Source: Opitutia bacterium
Lineage (GTDB): Bacteria; Verrucomicrobiota; Verrucomicrobiia; Opitutales; Opitutaceae
Assembly: GCA_016187945.1 (NCBI GenBank)
Contig: JACPIT010000006.1
Span: forward strand, 186,001 to 250,000
Length of the DNA: 64,000 bases
Direction: 5' to 3'
The first letter of the stretch is position 1. The number at the start of each line of letters is the position of its first letter. Below are positions 52,163 through 60,363 of this stretch, in pieces. The position numbers were made by a program, and so were the translations under genes. The notes under the pieces were generated by a model. The model made no database searches. It saw only the letters and a program-made list of their open reading frames with translations, and was not told where the DNA came from.

Positions 52163-54241
52163 ATGACGTTTCCCGCGACTCCCACGCTGTTCCAACGCCG
52201 CGACCTCCGCCTCGCCGACCTCGAACGCGACCGCACCGCCACGCTCCTCCAACTCTACGCATGGATGCAGCTCGCGCGCACCGGCGACAACCGCATCCTC
52301 GACCTCTTCCGCCAAGGTCTCATCCGCGGCACCGTCACCGGCGGCCAGGGCAACGAAGCCCTCATTTGCCCGCTCGCGCTCCTCGCCGACAAATCCGTCG
52401 ACGTCGTCTCGTTCTCCCACCGCGGCTTCGGCGGCCACCTCATCTGGAGCGGACACCTTTGCGATCACCTCGCGCAATACTTCGCCAACTCCGGCAGCCC
52501 CACCAAAGCCCGCGAAGGCAACATCCACCACGGCGACCCCGCCGCGCGCAGCCTGCCGATGATTTCGCACCTCGGCATCATGCTCTCGAACGTCGTCGGT
52601 GCCGTCGACTCCCAGCGCCGCGCCGGCAAGCCCGCCGTCGGCTTCGCCTTCTTCGGCGACGGCTCCAGCTCCACCGGCGACATCCACGAATCGCTCAACC
52701 TCGCCGCCGTCCTCGGCGTGCCCGTCATCTTCGTCATCGAGAACAACGGCTACGCCTACTCGACGCCCTGCTCCGAACAATTCATCTCCGCCAACCTCCA
52801 CGACCGCGCCCGCGGCTACGGCATGGAAGGCTTCTCGATGGATTGCGCCGATCCGGAAAACGTCCTGCGCACGCTCGGCGCCGCGATCGACCGCGCCCGC
52901 AGCACTTCGCGCCCGATCCTGATCGAAGCCCGCACGTTCCGCCTGCGCGGCCACGCCGCCTACGACACCTGCGACTACATGCAGCCCGGTGAAGCCGAAG
53001 CGATCCTCGCCGAAGACCCGCTCCCGCGCTGGCACGCCAAGCTCGCCGCCGCCGGCCTCACGCGCGAACTCGACGCGATCGACGCCCAAGTCCGCGACTT
53101 CGTCGAAACCTCGATCAAGTCCGCGATGGCCCTCCCGCCCGTCACGCCCGACGGCATGCTCGCCGACCTCTTCGCTCCCGACGCCGCGCCGATGCCGTGG
53201 ACCCCGAGCCTCGACAGTGGAGGGCCGAGCTCCCGCGAGGCCGCAATCGAGAATCCAAAATCCAAAATCGAAAATCTCACGATGGCCCAGGCCATCAACC
53301 GCGCTCTCCGCAAAATCCTCGCCGAGCGCCCCGAATCGCTCGTCCTCGGCCAGGACATCGGCACCTACGGCGGCGCGTTCAAAGTCACCGAAGGTCTCCT
53401 GAAAGATTTCGGCCGCCCGCGCGTCCTCAGCACACCGCTCTGCGAATCCGCCTCCACCGGCTACGCCATCGGCCTCGCCAGCAACGGCCACCGCCCGATC
53501 GAGGAGTTCCAATTCGCCGACTTCGCGACCGACGCCACGACGCAGATCGTCCTCAACGCCGCGACGTATCACTTCCGCGCCGGCCAAAAAATCCCGCTCG
53601 TCTTCCGCTTCCCCTGCGGCGGCGGCCTCACCTTCGGCTCCTTCCACTCGCAGGAACTCGAGTCCGCGCTCCTCTCCTTCCCCGGCCTCAAAGCGCTCTA
53701 CCCGTCCACGCCGCAGGACGCCTTCAACGCCCTCCTCGCCGCCTACGAAGACGACAACCCCGTGATCGTGTTCGAGCACAAGGGCCTCTACCGCCGCGGC
53801 AAACACCCCGTGCAGTTCGACGCGAACTACCGCGACGTCTGGCAACCGCGCCACGTCCGCACGGGCGACTTCGCCACGATCGTCACCTACGGCGAGATGG
53901 TCCTGCACTGCACCGATGCCTGCCGCTATTTCGAGGAAGAATACGAGACGACCTTCGACCTCTTCGACCTGCGCGCGCTCTCGCCGCTGAAGCTCGACGC
54001 GATCAAAGCCTCCGTCGCACGCACCGGCCGCCTCGTCATCGTGCACGAAGGCCGCAAGACGCACGGCTTCGGCGCCGAACTCGTCGCACGCCTCACCGAA
54101 GAACAGTGGGGCCAGCTCAAAGCCGCCCCGCTCCGCATCGCCGCGCTGGACATTCCGGTCCCCTTCGCCCCCGAACTCGAAACCGTCTACCGCCCGAGCA
54201 AAGAAAAAATCATCGACGCCATCGCCGCGTGGATGGGCTGA
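52163..54241 (+). CDS. Fused alpha-beta E1 of a branched-chain or pyruvate-type 2-oxoacid dehydrogenase
   Basis: 692 residues joining both E1 chains. Alpha (about 1-340): thiamine-diphosphate motif GDGSSSTGDIHESLNLAAVL through VIENNGYAYSTP, phosphorylation-loop-like RGHAAYDTCDYMQPGE. Beta (about 372-692): LGQDIGTYGGAFKVTEGL, EFQFADFATDATTQIV, FRFPCGGGLTFGSFHSQELES and VIVFEHKGLYRR. The layout matches 2-oxoisovalerate dehydrogenase E1 more than PdhA/B, but the substrate is not proven. The inter-domain linker (about residues 350-371) is repeat-derived: a GTGGAGGG REP-like piece, then AAATCC-word repeats (53242-53275). No E2 follows. The last 185 bp are duplicated at 55350. Confidence 0.93.
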   Translation: MTFPATPTLFQRRDLRLADLERDRTATLLQLYAWMQLARTGDNRILDLFRQGLIRGTVTGGQGNEALICPLALLADKSVDVVSFSHRGFGGHLIWSGHLCDHLAQYFANSGSPTKAREGNIHHGDPAARSLPMISHLGIMLSNVVGAVDSQRRAGKPAVGFAFFGDGSSSTGDIHESLNLAAVLGVPVIFVIENNGYAYSTPCSEQFISANLHDRARGYGMEGFSMDCADPENVLRTLGAAIDRARSTSRPILIEARTFRLRGHAAYDTCDYMQPGEAEAILAEDPLPRWHAKLAAAGLTRELDAIDAQVRDFVETSIKSAMALPPVTPDGMLADLFAPDAAPMPWTPSLDSGGPSSREAAIENPKSKIENLTMAQAINRALRKILAERPESLVLGQDIGTYGGAFKVTEGLLKDFGRPRVLSTPLCESASTGYAIGLASNGHRPIEEFQFADFATDATTQIVLNAATYHFRAGQKIPLVFRFPCGGGLTFGSFHSQELESALLSFPGLKALYPSTPQDAFNALLAAYEDDNPVIVFEHKGLYRRGKHPVQFDANYRDVWQPRHVRTGDFATIVTYGEMVLHCTDACRYFEEEYETTFDLFDLRALSPLKLDAIKASVARTGRLVIVHEGRKTHGFGAELVARLTEEQWGQLKAAPLRIAALDIPVPFAPELETVYRPSKEKIIDAIAAWMG
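54056..54240. repeat. Left copy of a 185-bp direct duplication (3' end of the fused E1 gene)
   Basis: The last part of the E1 gene, from AAGACGCACGGCTTCGGC to its stop, recurs at 55350-55535 with roughly 90 percent identity. The DNA between carries a hypothetical gene and a toxin-antitoxin pair. Confidence 0.9.
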
Positions 54242-54414
54242 GGCGATTGCGGATTTCGGATCGCAGAATGCGGATTGCCCAAAAGGTAGGGCGAGTCGTC
54301 CCCGACGAGCCGCTCCGAGGTGGTCGCCGCCGTCCCGGCGGCGACAGGCGCGTCAACCGCGTCCACGTTTTCGAGTAGCCTCATCAACGCGGGCATATAC
54401 AACCTCCGCTCAAG

Positions 54415-54735
54415 ATGCCCACTGAGTCAGACTGGAAGAAATTCAGAGCGATGGTTCCGATGCTTCGCGAGAGATACTTGGCTGACCGGAATGCCCGTAT
54501 CGCTGCACTACTCACAGCCTCGAAGAAGACGGAGACCGAACGTTTCTGGGATGCGATGGTAGAGATGGAGAAGGAGGCGAAGATTCTTCACCAATGCCTG
54601 GATGGCCACTCCCGCTCAAAGTTGTGGCTGTTCATGCACTTGATGATCCACGCGGGCATGCTGAAGAAAGAAGATCTCACCGAATTCAGCGACGAGCTCC
54701 AACGCGAAGCCACATCTGTTTTCGGTGGGAGATAG
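54415..54735 (+). CDS. Hypothetical 106-residue helical protein
   Basis: 106 residues, predicted all-helical with charged N-terminus (WKKFRAMVPMLRERYLADRN) and a C-terminal segment HQCLDGHSRSKLWLFMHLMI. No family recognised. ATG at 54415. Composition is less GC-rich than neighbours. Its 3' end overlaps the most upstream candidate start of the antitoxin gene, suggesting it belongs to the same small accessory unit, but whether it takes part in the toxin-antitoxin system is unknown. Confidence 0.7.
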   Translation: MPTESDWKKFRAMVPMLRERYLADRNARIAALLTASKKTETERFWDAMVEMEKEAKILHQCLDGHSRSKLWLFMHLMIHAGMLKKEDLTEFSDELQREATSVFGGR

Positions 54736-55039
54736 AGCCAGCCAATCTCCCGTTACTGCGTCGCCCCACGTTCGCGTAAAAACCGCAGTTGATTTTCTCC
54801 GAGTGCTGCGCGACTTTGCGCGCGTGAAGGCTGCCGCCGCAATCATCGCTGAAATCAAAGCGCTCCCGCCGGAAGGGCTCGCCGAGGTTTCCGCGTTTAT
54901 GCTGGAAGTCGAGCGAGCCGATCCCGCGCTGCAAATCGCCTTGGAGCGCAAAGAGCAATCGTCCACGGGCCAAGTGGTCAGCCGTCCCTACGAGCAGGCG
55001 TCAGCCGCCGTTCGAGCCGCGCTGAACGCGGCCCGATGA
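54725..55039 (+). CDS. Antitoxin of a ParE/RelE-type module
   Basis: Up to 104 residues; GTG starts at 54725, 54803 and 54824 are all in frame, and the conserved-looking part (AIIAEIKALPPEGLAEVSAF, then E-x-A-D-P) begins after the last. It is acidic, helical, about antitoxin size, and its TGA overlaps the toxin ATG (ATGA, 55036-55039), the usual order of type II modules. The sequence family is not one I can name. Likely binds and neutralises the toxin and represses the operon (family knowledge, inferred here). Confidence 0.75.
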   Translation: MGDRASQSPVTASPHVRVKTAVDFLRVLRDFARVKAAAAIIAEIKALPPEGLAEVSAFMLEVERADPALQIALERKEQSSTGQVVSRPYEQASAAVRAALNAAR

Positions 55040-55341
55040 GGATCGTTCTTCATCCCGAAGCGGAACGCGAATTCACCGCCGCCGCGCTCTACTACGAGCG
55101 ACAACGTCCCGGACTCGGCGCCGACTTTCTGGCGGAATTCGACGCCGCCGTAATCGATCTCCGGCAGCATCCGCATCGCTGGCGAGTCATCGCACAAGAT
55201 GTCCGGCGCGGTTTACTTCGCCGCTTCCCTTACGCACTCTACTACTGGGAGAAAATTCCCGGTGAAGAACTCGAAATCCTCTCGATCAGCCACACGAAAC
55301 GGCACCCGCAATACTGGATTTCCCGTCACCAGAAATCCTAG
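55036..55341 (+). CDS. RelE/ParE-family toxin
   Basis: 101 residues with the complete ParE/RelE pattern: ILHPEAEREFTAAALYYERQ, GLGADFLAEFDAAVIDLRQHP, RWRVIAQDVRRGLLRRFPYAL YY and LSISHTKRHPQYW. ParE toxins poison DNA gyrase, RelE toxins cleave mRNA; which one this is cannot be decided from sequence. ATG overlaps the antitoxin stop by four bases. Directly downstream begins the duplicated E1 fragment. Confidence 0.92.
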   Translation: MRIVLHPEAEREFTAAALYYERQRPGLGADFLAEFDAAVIDLRQHPHRWRVIAQDVRRGLLRRFPYALYYWEKIPGEELEILSISHTKRHPQYWISRHQKS

Positions 55342-55349
55342 CCACGAAC

Positions 55350-55535
55350 AAGACGCACGGCTTCGGCACCGAACTCCTCGCGCGCCTGACCGAAGAACAC
55401 TGGGGCCAACTCAAAGCCGCCCCGCTCCGCATCGCCGCACTGGATATTCCGGTCCCCTTCGCCCCCGGACTCGAAGCCGTCGACCGCCCGGGCAAAGAAA
55501 AAAATCATCGCCGCCATCGCGGCGTTGATGGGGCG
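55350..55535 (+). pseudogene. Truncated duplicate of the fused E1 gene 3' end
   Basis: A diverged copy of 54056-54240: AAGACGCACGGCTTCGGC, then CGAAGAACACTGGGGCCAAC and GCATCGCCGCACTGGATATT, about 17 differences in 185 bp. One A has been added in the A-run near the end (frameshift) and the stop context is lost, so it is not translatable as the E1 C-terminus. It marks the right border of the toxin-antitoxin insert. Confidence 0.85.
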
Positions 55536-55570
55536 AGTAAATGTGCGGCTTGAATTCTCAGCGCCCCGCG

Positions 55571-56236
55571 TCATCGGAATGGATTCGCATCGATAATCGC
55601 GCGAATCGAGCCGCACAAATATGCTCCGAATTCGCCAATTTTTTCATCGACCACTTTAGGCATGCGTTCGGTGGGAGACCATGCACCTGTGCAAACGAAG
55701 GCGTGAACAAATCGGCCTAGTCGCCCGACTGTGCCAATCGAGATATTGCAGTCCTGCAAGTTTGCGTCTTGCAGCATCAGCGTAAAATCCCGGGCTAAGA
55801 ACATTCGATTAAGCGAGTAGATTAGTTCGGCAGGTAATCCTGAATCGATGGTCACGGCAGCCCCGCGTGCTCGAAGTATTTCGATGGCCGCGAGCCGCTG
55901 ACTCTCGTGAACAAATGCCGCCGAGACCGCCAATGCCGGAAGATTTGCCTGACTTACGCACTGTCGAATCTCGTCGCTCACCGAGTTGAAAAATGACGCA
56001 TGGTTCTCTTGCGCTGGACAATTCTGATAGTGCCGCCCGACGATATGCTGGGTGAGTAGGACTGCACTGGTTGCTGAAAAAACGTAGAGACGACACATCG
56101 TTTCAAAACTGACAGCCGGACTGTGTGCGATATCGTCGAGCTGTGTCGCTTTTGCGAGTGCTCTATTTAAAGATCGTCCCACAAATACTGGATCAGGCTC
56201 CCTCGAACTCCAGAAAGCTGACTTAATCGGGTTCAT
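55571..56236 (-). CDS. Hypothetical protein of low-GC composition
   Basis: 221 residues, soluble, predicted mostly alpha-helical, with several Cys (CRLYVF, QNCPAQ, RQCVSQ, LQDCN). No family recognised. Its codon use is clearly different from the neighbours (many A/T-ending codons, about 50 percent GC), pointing to recent acquisition. ATG at 56236. It lies on the opposite strand to the toxin-antitoxin genes in the same accessory patch. An effector or orphan gene are both possible. Confidence 0.75.
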   Translation of the reverse strand: MNPIKSAFWSSREPDPVFVGRSLNRALAKATQLDDIAHSPAVSFETMCRLYVFSATSAVLLTQHIVGRHYQNCPAQENHASFFNSVSDEIRQCVSQANLPALAVSAAFVHESQRLAAIEILRARGAAVTIDSGLPAELIYSLNRMFLARDFTLMLQDANLQDCNISIGTVGRLGRFVHAFVCTGAWSPTERMPKVVDEKIGEFGAYLCGSIRAIIDANPFR

Positions 56237-56458
56237 CGCCGTTAGCTACGGCATCTCCAGTCAGCCAACAACTCGAATAGCAGTGGATCGCGGGGTGAGA
56301 TCGGACTGATGGAACGGGTCGGCGACTGAAATTGACACCCGTCGAATGAGTTAGCCGCACCGTCTCCCAAATCCCAGTGACAGCGTCGCCACCACTCCTC
56401 CGCCGCTCCCGTCAACCCTGTCTTGAATCTACTGACCTGGCGGATACGGCCCCTCGCC

Positions 56459-56671
56459 ATGAGCAAAGCGGAAATTCTCGCAGAACTGTCGAAACTCAGC
56501 CCGCAGGACCGGGGCGAGATTCTCGAGCAGCTCTGGCGCTTGGAGGAAGCCGCCGGCCCCACCGAGCGTGAGAAAACACTGCTCGATGAAGCGCAGGCCT
56601 CCTACGACGCGAACCCGTCAGCAGGTGCGCCGTGGTCGGAAGTCCAAGCCCGTCTCCGCCGTCGCGGATGA
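56459..56671 (+). CDS. Orphan antitoxin of the addiction-module (PF09720-like) type
   Basis: 70 residues: KAEILAELSKLSPQDRGEIL at the N-terminus (helix with L-x-P), then LLDEAQASYDANPSAGAPWSEVQARLRRR, the pattern of putative addiction-module components that pair with ParE/RelE toxins. ATG at 56459. An ATG overlaps its stop (56668, ATGA) but the following frame has only a few unrelated codons (KRGLSNGRS) and no toxin fold, so the toxin has been lost or replaced. Confidence 0.75.
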   Translation: MSKAEILAELSKLSPQDRGEILEQLWRLEEAAGPTEREKTLLDEAQASYDANPSAGAPWSEVQARLRRRG

Positions 56672-57145
56672 AGCGCGGGTTATCGAACGGCCGCAGCGCC
56701 AAGCCACGAACAAGATCGGCGGCATCACGCCAGCCGCCGCGACGGTGCTCGAGCGATGCTGCTGAATTTCTTCCATCCTCCGCGTTCTCCGCGGCCTTCG
56801 CGTCGAGATCGCCCCACCTCGCTCGCAGCGCTTTTTCACCACGGATTTCCCGGATGAACTCGGAGCCCCCAGATCCGTTCCATCCGTTTCTATCCGAATA
56901 ATCCGTGGCAAAGCAAAACGCCCGCCCGCGTCATCCGCCCAACTCCACTCAGCACCGGCGCTCCGCCTTTCTCGCCTTCGCAAGGCGCAAAAAAACTCTT
57001 CGGCCATAAGAAAGCACGAGAATCCACGAAAAGAAGCGGCCTTTTTCTTTGCGCGTTTTTGCGCCTCTTTGTGGCCAAGCCTTCTGTGGATTGGGTTTGG
57101 TTGCGGCGCTACCGCGCTGCGTCCCGCCCCGAGCGCCGCGCGCCC
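56672..57145. other. Intergenic region with inverted low-complexity repeats and a decayed toxin position
   Basis: 474 bp without a supportable gene. It contains GCCACGAACAAGA at 56702, the same 13 bases that begin the join at 55341 downstream of the ParE gene; an inverted pair built on CACCACGGATT and AATCCGTGG (56839-56911); and a second inverted pair GGCCATAAGAAAGCACGAG with GCGCCTCTTTGTGGCC (about 57001-57076). Confidence 0.6.
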
Positions 57146-59023
57146 TCACCCACTCGCACTCGATGCCGGTGACTTCTCCGAGAGCGCGAGCAGCAAATCC
57201 GTCTTCGACAAACTGCCGAGCAATCGCCCGCCGTCGTCGAGCACGGGCAGGCGCTCGGCGCTGACTTCGCGGAAACGTTTCAGGCCGTCGCTCAGCGGGT
57301 CGTCGGCGCGGATCGTCGGGAAGTCGTCGCGCAGGATGTCGTTCGCGAGCACCACCTCCGCGATGTCCGGCTGCTGGAGAAACGGTTTGATGTCGTGCAG
57401 CGACACCACGCCCACGTAGCGGCCGTCGGCGTCGAGCACGTAGAGATTGTTCACGCGGTTCGCCAGGAACGTGCGGCCGATCTCGCCGAACGACGCCGTG
57501 CGCGCGACCGTCGGCGGCTCGGTGCGCATGAGTTCGCCCACCTTCACCGGCGTCGGCGCCGGCGCGGCGACCGGTTGCTCGACGGCCTTGCGCTTGAGCG
57601 ACTCGCTGTAGATCGACTCGCCCTCGAGGCTCTTCGCCGTGAAATACGCCACGACGCTGCACACCATCAACGGCAGGATGATGTCGTAGCTCAGCGTCAT
57701 CTCGAACAGCATGATGATCGCCATCACGGGCGCGTGGCTCGCCGCCGAGAGGAACGCCCCCATGCCCACCATCGCGATCGTGCGCGGATCGACTTCCGCC
57801 GCCGGCCACAGCGTTTGCAGCGCCGCGCCGAACAAATATCCCGCGCCCGCACCCATGAACAGCGACGGCGTAAACACGCCGCCCGGCGCGCCCGAGCCGA
57901 ACGACGCGCACGTCGCGAGCCATTTGCAGACCACGAGCACGAGCAGCACCGACCACACGTGTTTGCCTTGCAGCACGTCGACGACCACCGAGTAGCCGTT
58001 GCCGCACACCTCGGGCACCTTCACCGCCAGCACGCCCACGAACAACCCGCCGAGCCCGAGCCGCACGACCGGCGGCAGCGATGTGCGCCGGAAAAAACTC
58101 TCCGCCACGCGCAAGCTCCGCAAGAACCACGGCGCGAGCGCGCCCACGATCAACCCGAGCAGCACATACGCCACCATCTCCCACGGCGTCCGCATCTCGT
58201 AGCTCGGCACGACGTAGAGTTTGCCGGCGTTCAGCAGCACGCGCATCGTCAACGCCGCCGTCACCGCCGCGATGACCAACGGCCCGAGGCTCTCCATCGC
58301 GATCGTGCCGAGGATAATTTCCGCCACGAAAAACGAGCCCGCGATCGGCGCGTTGTAGGCCGACGCGATGCCCGCCGACGCCCCGCACGCCACCAGCAGC
58401 CGCTGTTTCGGCGCGCTCAAGCCCAGCCAGCGTCCGAGCCGCGACGAGACCACCGCGGCGAGTTGCACGAGCGGACCTTCGCGACCGATCGAGCCGCCCG
58501 AGCCGATGGTGAACAACGCCGCGGCGCTCTTCACGAGACTCGCGCGCGTCGGCACGTAGCCGTCGCCGATCACGATCGCCTCCATGTAGTCCGTCGCGCC
58601 CTGCGGTCCCGCAAAACGCCGTCCGAATTTCAGAATCAATCCCGCCGCCACGCCGCCCGCCGCCGGCACCAGCACCACCGCCCACACCGGAATCTGCCGC
58701 ATCGTCTCGACGACGCCCGCCCGCGAACCGGTCAGCAACACGTGCACGCCCTCCGTCAAACTCGTGAACGCCACCGCCGCCAGCGCGCCGAGAAACCCCG
58801 CCAGCGCCGACCAGAAGAGCGTGATCTGCCACTCGGTCGGCTGGAGTTTTTCCTGCAGCCACAGCCGCCGCGCCAGCAGCTTCATGAGCTGCTGATGGCT
58901 GACGTTCAGCAGCCGCTCGAACGACAGGCGCACCCGCTGCTTTTCCTTCGCCTGCACCTCCTGCTGCGCCGCGGATTGCGAGCTGGGAGGCGAAGGCGGA
59001 GGTGAAGGAAAATCCGGCGACAT
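57146..59023 (-). CDS. CLC-family chloride channel/antiporter with C-terminal CBS pair
   Basis: 625 residues: an N-terminal Pro/Ser/Gln-rich cytosolic segment, the CLC membrane domain (about 65-480) and two CBS domains (about 510-620, VGELMRTEPPTVARTASFGE then ILRDDFPTIRADDPLSDGL). The gating-glutamate motif is intact (GSGGSIGREGP near 170) and the second-half motif is GGVFTPSLFMG. The first selectivity motif (GSGIP in most CLCs) is replaced by G-P-Q-G-A-T-D-Y, so the anion-coordinating serine is absent. CBS pairs usually bind adenine nucleotides. ATG at 59023 (MSPDFPSPPPSPPSS); an extension upstream is open but runs into the REPIN region. Confidence 0.9.
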   Translation of the reverse strand: MSPDFPSPPPSPPSSQSAAQQEVQAKEKQRVRLSFERLLNVSHQQLMKLLARRLWLQEKLQPTEWQITLFWSALAGFLGALAAVAFTSLTEGVHVLLTGSRAGVVETMRQIPVWAVVLVPAAGGVAAGLILKFGRRFAGPQGATDYMEAIVIGDGYVPTRASLVKSAAALFTIGSGGSIGREGPLVQLAAVVSSRLGRWLGLSAPKQRLLVACGASAGIASAYNAPIAGSFFVAEIILGTIAMESLGPLVIAAVTAALTMRVLLNAGKLYVVPSYEMRTPWEMVAYVLLGLIVGALAPWFLRSLRVAESFFRRTSLPPVVRLGLGGLFVGVLAVKVPEVCGNGYSVVVDVLQGKHVWSVLLVLVVCKWLATCASFGSGAPGGVFTPSLFMGAGAGYLFGAALQTLWPAAEVDPRTIAMVGMGAFLSAASHAPVMAIIMLFEMTLSYDIILPLMVCSVVAYFTAKSLEGESIYSESLKRKAVEQPVAAPAPTPVKVGELMRTEPPTVARTASFGEIGRTFLANRVNNLYVLDADGRYVGVVSLHDIKPFLQQPDIAEVVLANDILRDDFPTIRADDPLSDGLKRFREVSAERLPVLDDGGRLLGSLSKTDLLLALSEKSPASSASG

Positions 59024-59148
59024 CGAGAAACCGCCGCGCCCGACGCCCGACAACGGACTCGCCACGCGGCGCCCCGAAAGGAACCCGCCCGAGCCCGACG
59101 GCGCAAGACGATTGAGCCGCGGGCGGCGCACCTCACCGTTCTGGACTT

Positions 59149-59217
59149 GTAGCGGCGGTCTATGACCGCCGGCCGAGCGTCGCTCGCGTTTCGTCGGCGG
59201 TCATAGACCGCCGCTAC
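59149..59217. repeat. REPIN-like element, CGGCGGTC family
   Basis: It begins GTAGCGGCGGTCTATGACCG and ends CATAGACCGCCGCTAC, 69 bp, in the divergent gap between the CLC gene and kdsC. Confidence 0.9.
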
Positions 59218-59302
59218 AGAAAACGGGCGCGTCGCGCTCGCGCCCCGCGCGGTGAGTTTCAGATTGGCGTTGCCCCGCTGCGCACCCAACCTCCGCGTCA
59301 TC

Positions 59303-59848
59303 GTGGCTGCCGCTTCGAAATCCAAAATCCAAAATCGAAAATCCAAAATCCGCCGCCCCGGCTGGGCGGCGGTGCGCCTCTTCGCCATGGACGTCGATGG
59401 CGTCCTGACCGACGGCACCGTGCGCATCCACTCGGACGGCACGGAGTCGAAGAGTTTCTCCATTCTCGACGGCATGGGTCTGGTGCGGCTGCGCAAAGCC
59501 GGGGTGGCGCTCGCGTGGATTTCGGGGCGCCCGTCCGCCGCCACCACCGCGCGCGCGACCGAGTTGCAGATTCCGCATCTCATCCAAGGCCGCACCGACA
59601 AGCTCATCGCGCTCCAGGAACTCGCCGCACAACTCGGCCTGAAAGCCGCGGAGGTTTGCTACATGGGCGACGACGACATCGACGCGCCCGCCATCGCGTG
59701 GGCCGGTGTCGGTGTGGCGCCGCAACAGGCGATGCCCGCCGCGCTCGCGGCGGCGAAATTCGTGCCGGCGCGCGAGGCGGGTCACGGCGCCGTGCGCGAA
59801 GTGTGTGAACAAATCCTCGCCGCCCGCGGTCAGAAAGCAGCCTCGTGA
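59303..59848 (+). CDS. kdsC: 3-deoxy-D-manno-octulosonate 8-phosphate phosphatase
   Basis: About 181-residue HAD phosphatase (tetrameric C0-type, no cap) making free Kdo for lipid A. Motif I AMDVDGVLTDGTV near residue 30, LDGMGL, motif II WISGRPS, RTDKLIAL with the motif III lysine and motif IV YMGDDDIDAPA, all as in KdsC. The start is uncertain: GTGs at 59252, 59303 and 59372 are in frame. The sequence between (SKSKIQNRKSKIRR) is an AAATCC-word repeat, so part of the N-terminus may be repeat-derived. First gene of an overlapping kdsC-lptC-lptA set. Confidence 0.9.
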   Translation: MAAASKSKIQNRKSKIRRPGWAAVRLFAMDVDGVLTDGTVRIHSDGTESKSFSILDGMGLVRLRKAGVALAWISGRPSAATTARATELQIPHLIQGRTDKLIALQELAAQLGLKAAEVCYMGDDDIDAPAIAWAGVGVAPQQAMPAALAAAKFVPAREAGHGAVREVCEQILAARGQKAAS

Positions 59849-60363
59849 ACCGCAGCGACGACCATCACCGACGTGGGACAGCGCGCTTGCGCGCGCCCGT
59901 CCCGCGCGCGCAAGCGCGCTGCCCACAATGGGCGGCTCTGCTGGTCGCGTTTTTGGGGATCGCGGGATCGATTTGCGCGCAGACGACGACCCGCATCGCC
60001 ACCGACGCGCCGATCGTGAACTTCCGCCTGCCCACGTTCACGCCAGAAGGTTACCGCCAGTGGCTCGTGCGCGGCACCGAGGCGCGGCTCATCAGCACGA
60101 AGGAAATCGACATCCGCGAACTCACGCTGACCGTCTTCACCGCCGACGCGACCGACCGCATCGAGACGATGATCCTCAGCCCGAGCGCCAAAGTGCTGAC
60201 CGATTCGCAAGTCGTCTCCGGCCCCGGCACCATCCGCGTGATCCGCGACGACCTCGACGCCACCGGCGCGAACTGGACCTACGACCACAAGGAGAAAAGG
60301 GTTTCCATGCGCCAGAACGTGCGCGTAACGTTCCGCGCCGAATTGAAGAATTTCCTGCAATGA
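59845..60363 (+). CDS. lptC: LptC-like LPS export periplasmic bridge protein
   Basis: 172 residues. GTG start overlaps the kdsC stop (GTGA). A basic N-terminal segment that is encoded by a REPIN (residues about 10-27), one hydrophobic signal/anchor span (WAALLVAFLGIAGSICAQ) and a beta-jellyroll body of the LptC/OstA fold (TEARLISTKEIDIRELTLTVF, DRIETMILSPSAKVL, VSGPGTIRV). LptC passes LPS from LptB2FG to LptA. Identification rests on position between kdsC and lptA plus fold pattern. The lptA ATG overlaps its stop (ATGA). Confidence 0.82.
   Translation: MNRSDDHHRRGTARLRAPVPRAQARCPQWAALLVAFLGIAGSICAQTTTRIATDAPIVNFRLPTFTPEGYRQWLVRGTEARLISTKEIDIRELTLTVFTADATDRIETMILSPSAKVLTDSQVVSGPGTIRVIRDDLDATGANWTYDHKEKRVSMRQNVRVTFRAELKNFLQ
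59873..59926. repeat. REPIN-like element inside the lptC coding region
   Basis: It begins GTGGGACAGCGCGCTTGCGC and ends CAAGCGCGCTGCCCAC, 54 bp, in frame in the n-region of the LptC-like signal segment. Confidence 0.88.

Noticed and set aside
55199-55528. 109-codon ORF over the duplicated E1 fragment
   Set aside because: Reads the duplicate in the wrong frame; Arg/Pro-rich, no homology to the E1 protein.
56242-56562. 106-codon minus-strand ORF
   Set aside because: Overlaps the orphan antitoxin on the other strand; no coding-like pattern, Ser/Arg-rich.
54242-57145. Prophage or integrative element
   Set aside because: Only toxin-antitoxin and unknown genes; no integrase, structural gene or attachment-type tRNA.
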